Source: JBLHKE01 sp047619485 (GTDB lineage Bacteria; Verrucomicrobiota; Verrucomicrobiia; Verrucomicrobiales; DEV007). Taken from it: 17,170 nucleotides of DNA. The translations under genes were made by a program, and so were the position numbers. The stretch is from NCBI GenBank assembly GCA_047619485.1, contig JBLHKE010000067.1, positions 1 through 17,170 on the forward strand, given 5' to 3'. The notes beneath the pieces are model-generated. The model saw only the letters and a program-made list of their open reading frames with translations. It had not been told where the DNA came from and did no database searches. Shown in pieces: positions 17,063-17,170 of this stretch (position 1 is its first letter; each line of letters begins with the position of its first letter).

Positions 17063-17170
17063 ATGAGACGGACGCGGAAGTTTTTGCTGAATATCAGACA
17101 GGATCGGGAGGTGCCTGATGGAGTCCGGTTTGTACATGTTGTTTCTCGGACGGCGGGGCAGGAAATTTTG
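17063..17170 (+). CDS. REP-associated (Y1/IS200-like) transposase, 5' part only
   Basis: The window holds the first 36 codons, open to the right edge. The product begins MRRTRKFLLNIRQDREVPDG and continues VRFVHVVSRTAGQEIL. The FVHVVSRT...ILF-like stretch matches the early strand I associate with RAYT/Y1 transposases (xYHVxxRxxxxxxIF), where the following region leads to the HUH motif. These enzymes cut and rejoin single-stranded DNA at palindromic REP sequences, and a perfect 17-bp-arm palindrome lies just upstream. The ATG at 17063 was chosen because an upstream ATG (17052) stops after four codons. No Shine-Dalgarno is visible. The HUH histidines and catalytic tyrosine lie outside the window, so activity cannot be judged. 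This is the only supported rightward gene and is divergent from the operon. Confidence 0.6.
   Translation, partial: MRRTRKFLLNIRQDREVPDGVRFVHVVSRTAGQEIL

Overview
The window is GC-rich and consists almost entirely of one long leftward (minus-strand) operon. It runs from a MoxR ATPase gene at about 16.35 kb to the left edge. The gene set is MoxR, DUF58, a BatA-type VWA membrane protein, a PQQ-like beta-propeller protein, a Tat-exported squalene-cyclase-fold protein, a second VWA membrane protein, a DUF4175-like membrane protein, a Glu/Gln-rich coiled-coil protein and a TPR protein. I associate this set with the Planctomycetes-Verrucomicrobia group, and Verrucomicrobia is my best guess. That assignment is family-level inference, not a database result.

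Layout in transcription order, right to left: moxR-like AAA+ ATPase (16350-15274), DUF58 protein (15201-14284), BatA-like protein (14280-12022), TPR plus PQQ-like propeller protein (12025-9083), Tat-secreted alpha/alpha-toroid protein (9061-7985), VWA plus amidotransferase-like protein (7972-5459), DUF4175-like protein (5440-3203), coiled-coil protein with an 18-bp tandem repeat (3191-1146), and TPR protein (1072-317). Gaps are 3 to 21 nt, or a 4-nt ATGA overlap, except for about 72 nt after moxR and 73 nt before the TPR gene. This supports one transcription unit.

Likely joint role (inference): a cytoplasmic MoxR ATPase works on proteins with MIDAS-type VWA domains (DUF58, BatA-like, VWA/amidotransferase-like). 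These lie on or across the inner membrane beside exported scaffold-like proteins (propeller, toroid, coiled coil, TPR). This resembles the Bat/MoxR-VWA loci linked to envelope integrity and complex assembly, but is much larger.

Two places stand out. First, the TPR gene stops at a TGA (317-319), yet the same frame stays open for 95 more codons to a TAG at 29-31. Those codons encode a Gly/Ser/Gln-rich linker and a well-formed conserved-looking tail, so one ancestral protein appears to be split by a single nonsense codon, read through, or miscalled. Second, the right end (about 16.75-17.17 kb) is a different, mobile-element-like region. It holds overlapping inverted repeats, a coding-like remnant without a start, a perfect 17-bp palindrome with a GGGGACAGTCCCC core, and the start of a rightward gene resembling a REP-associated (Y1/IS200-like) transposase.
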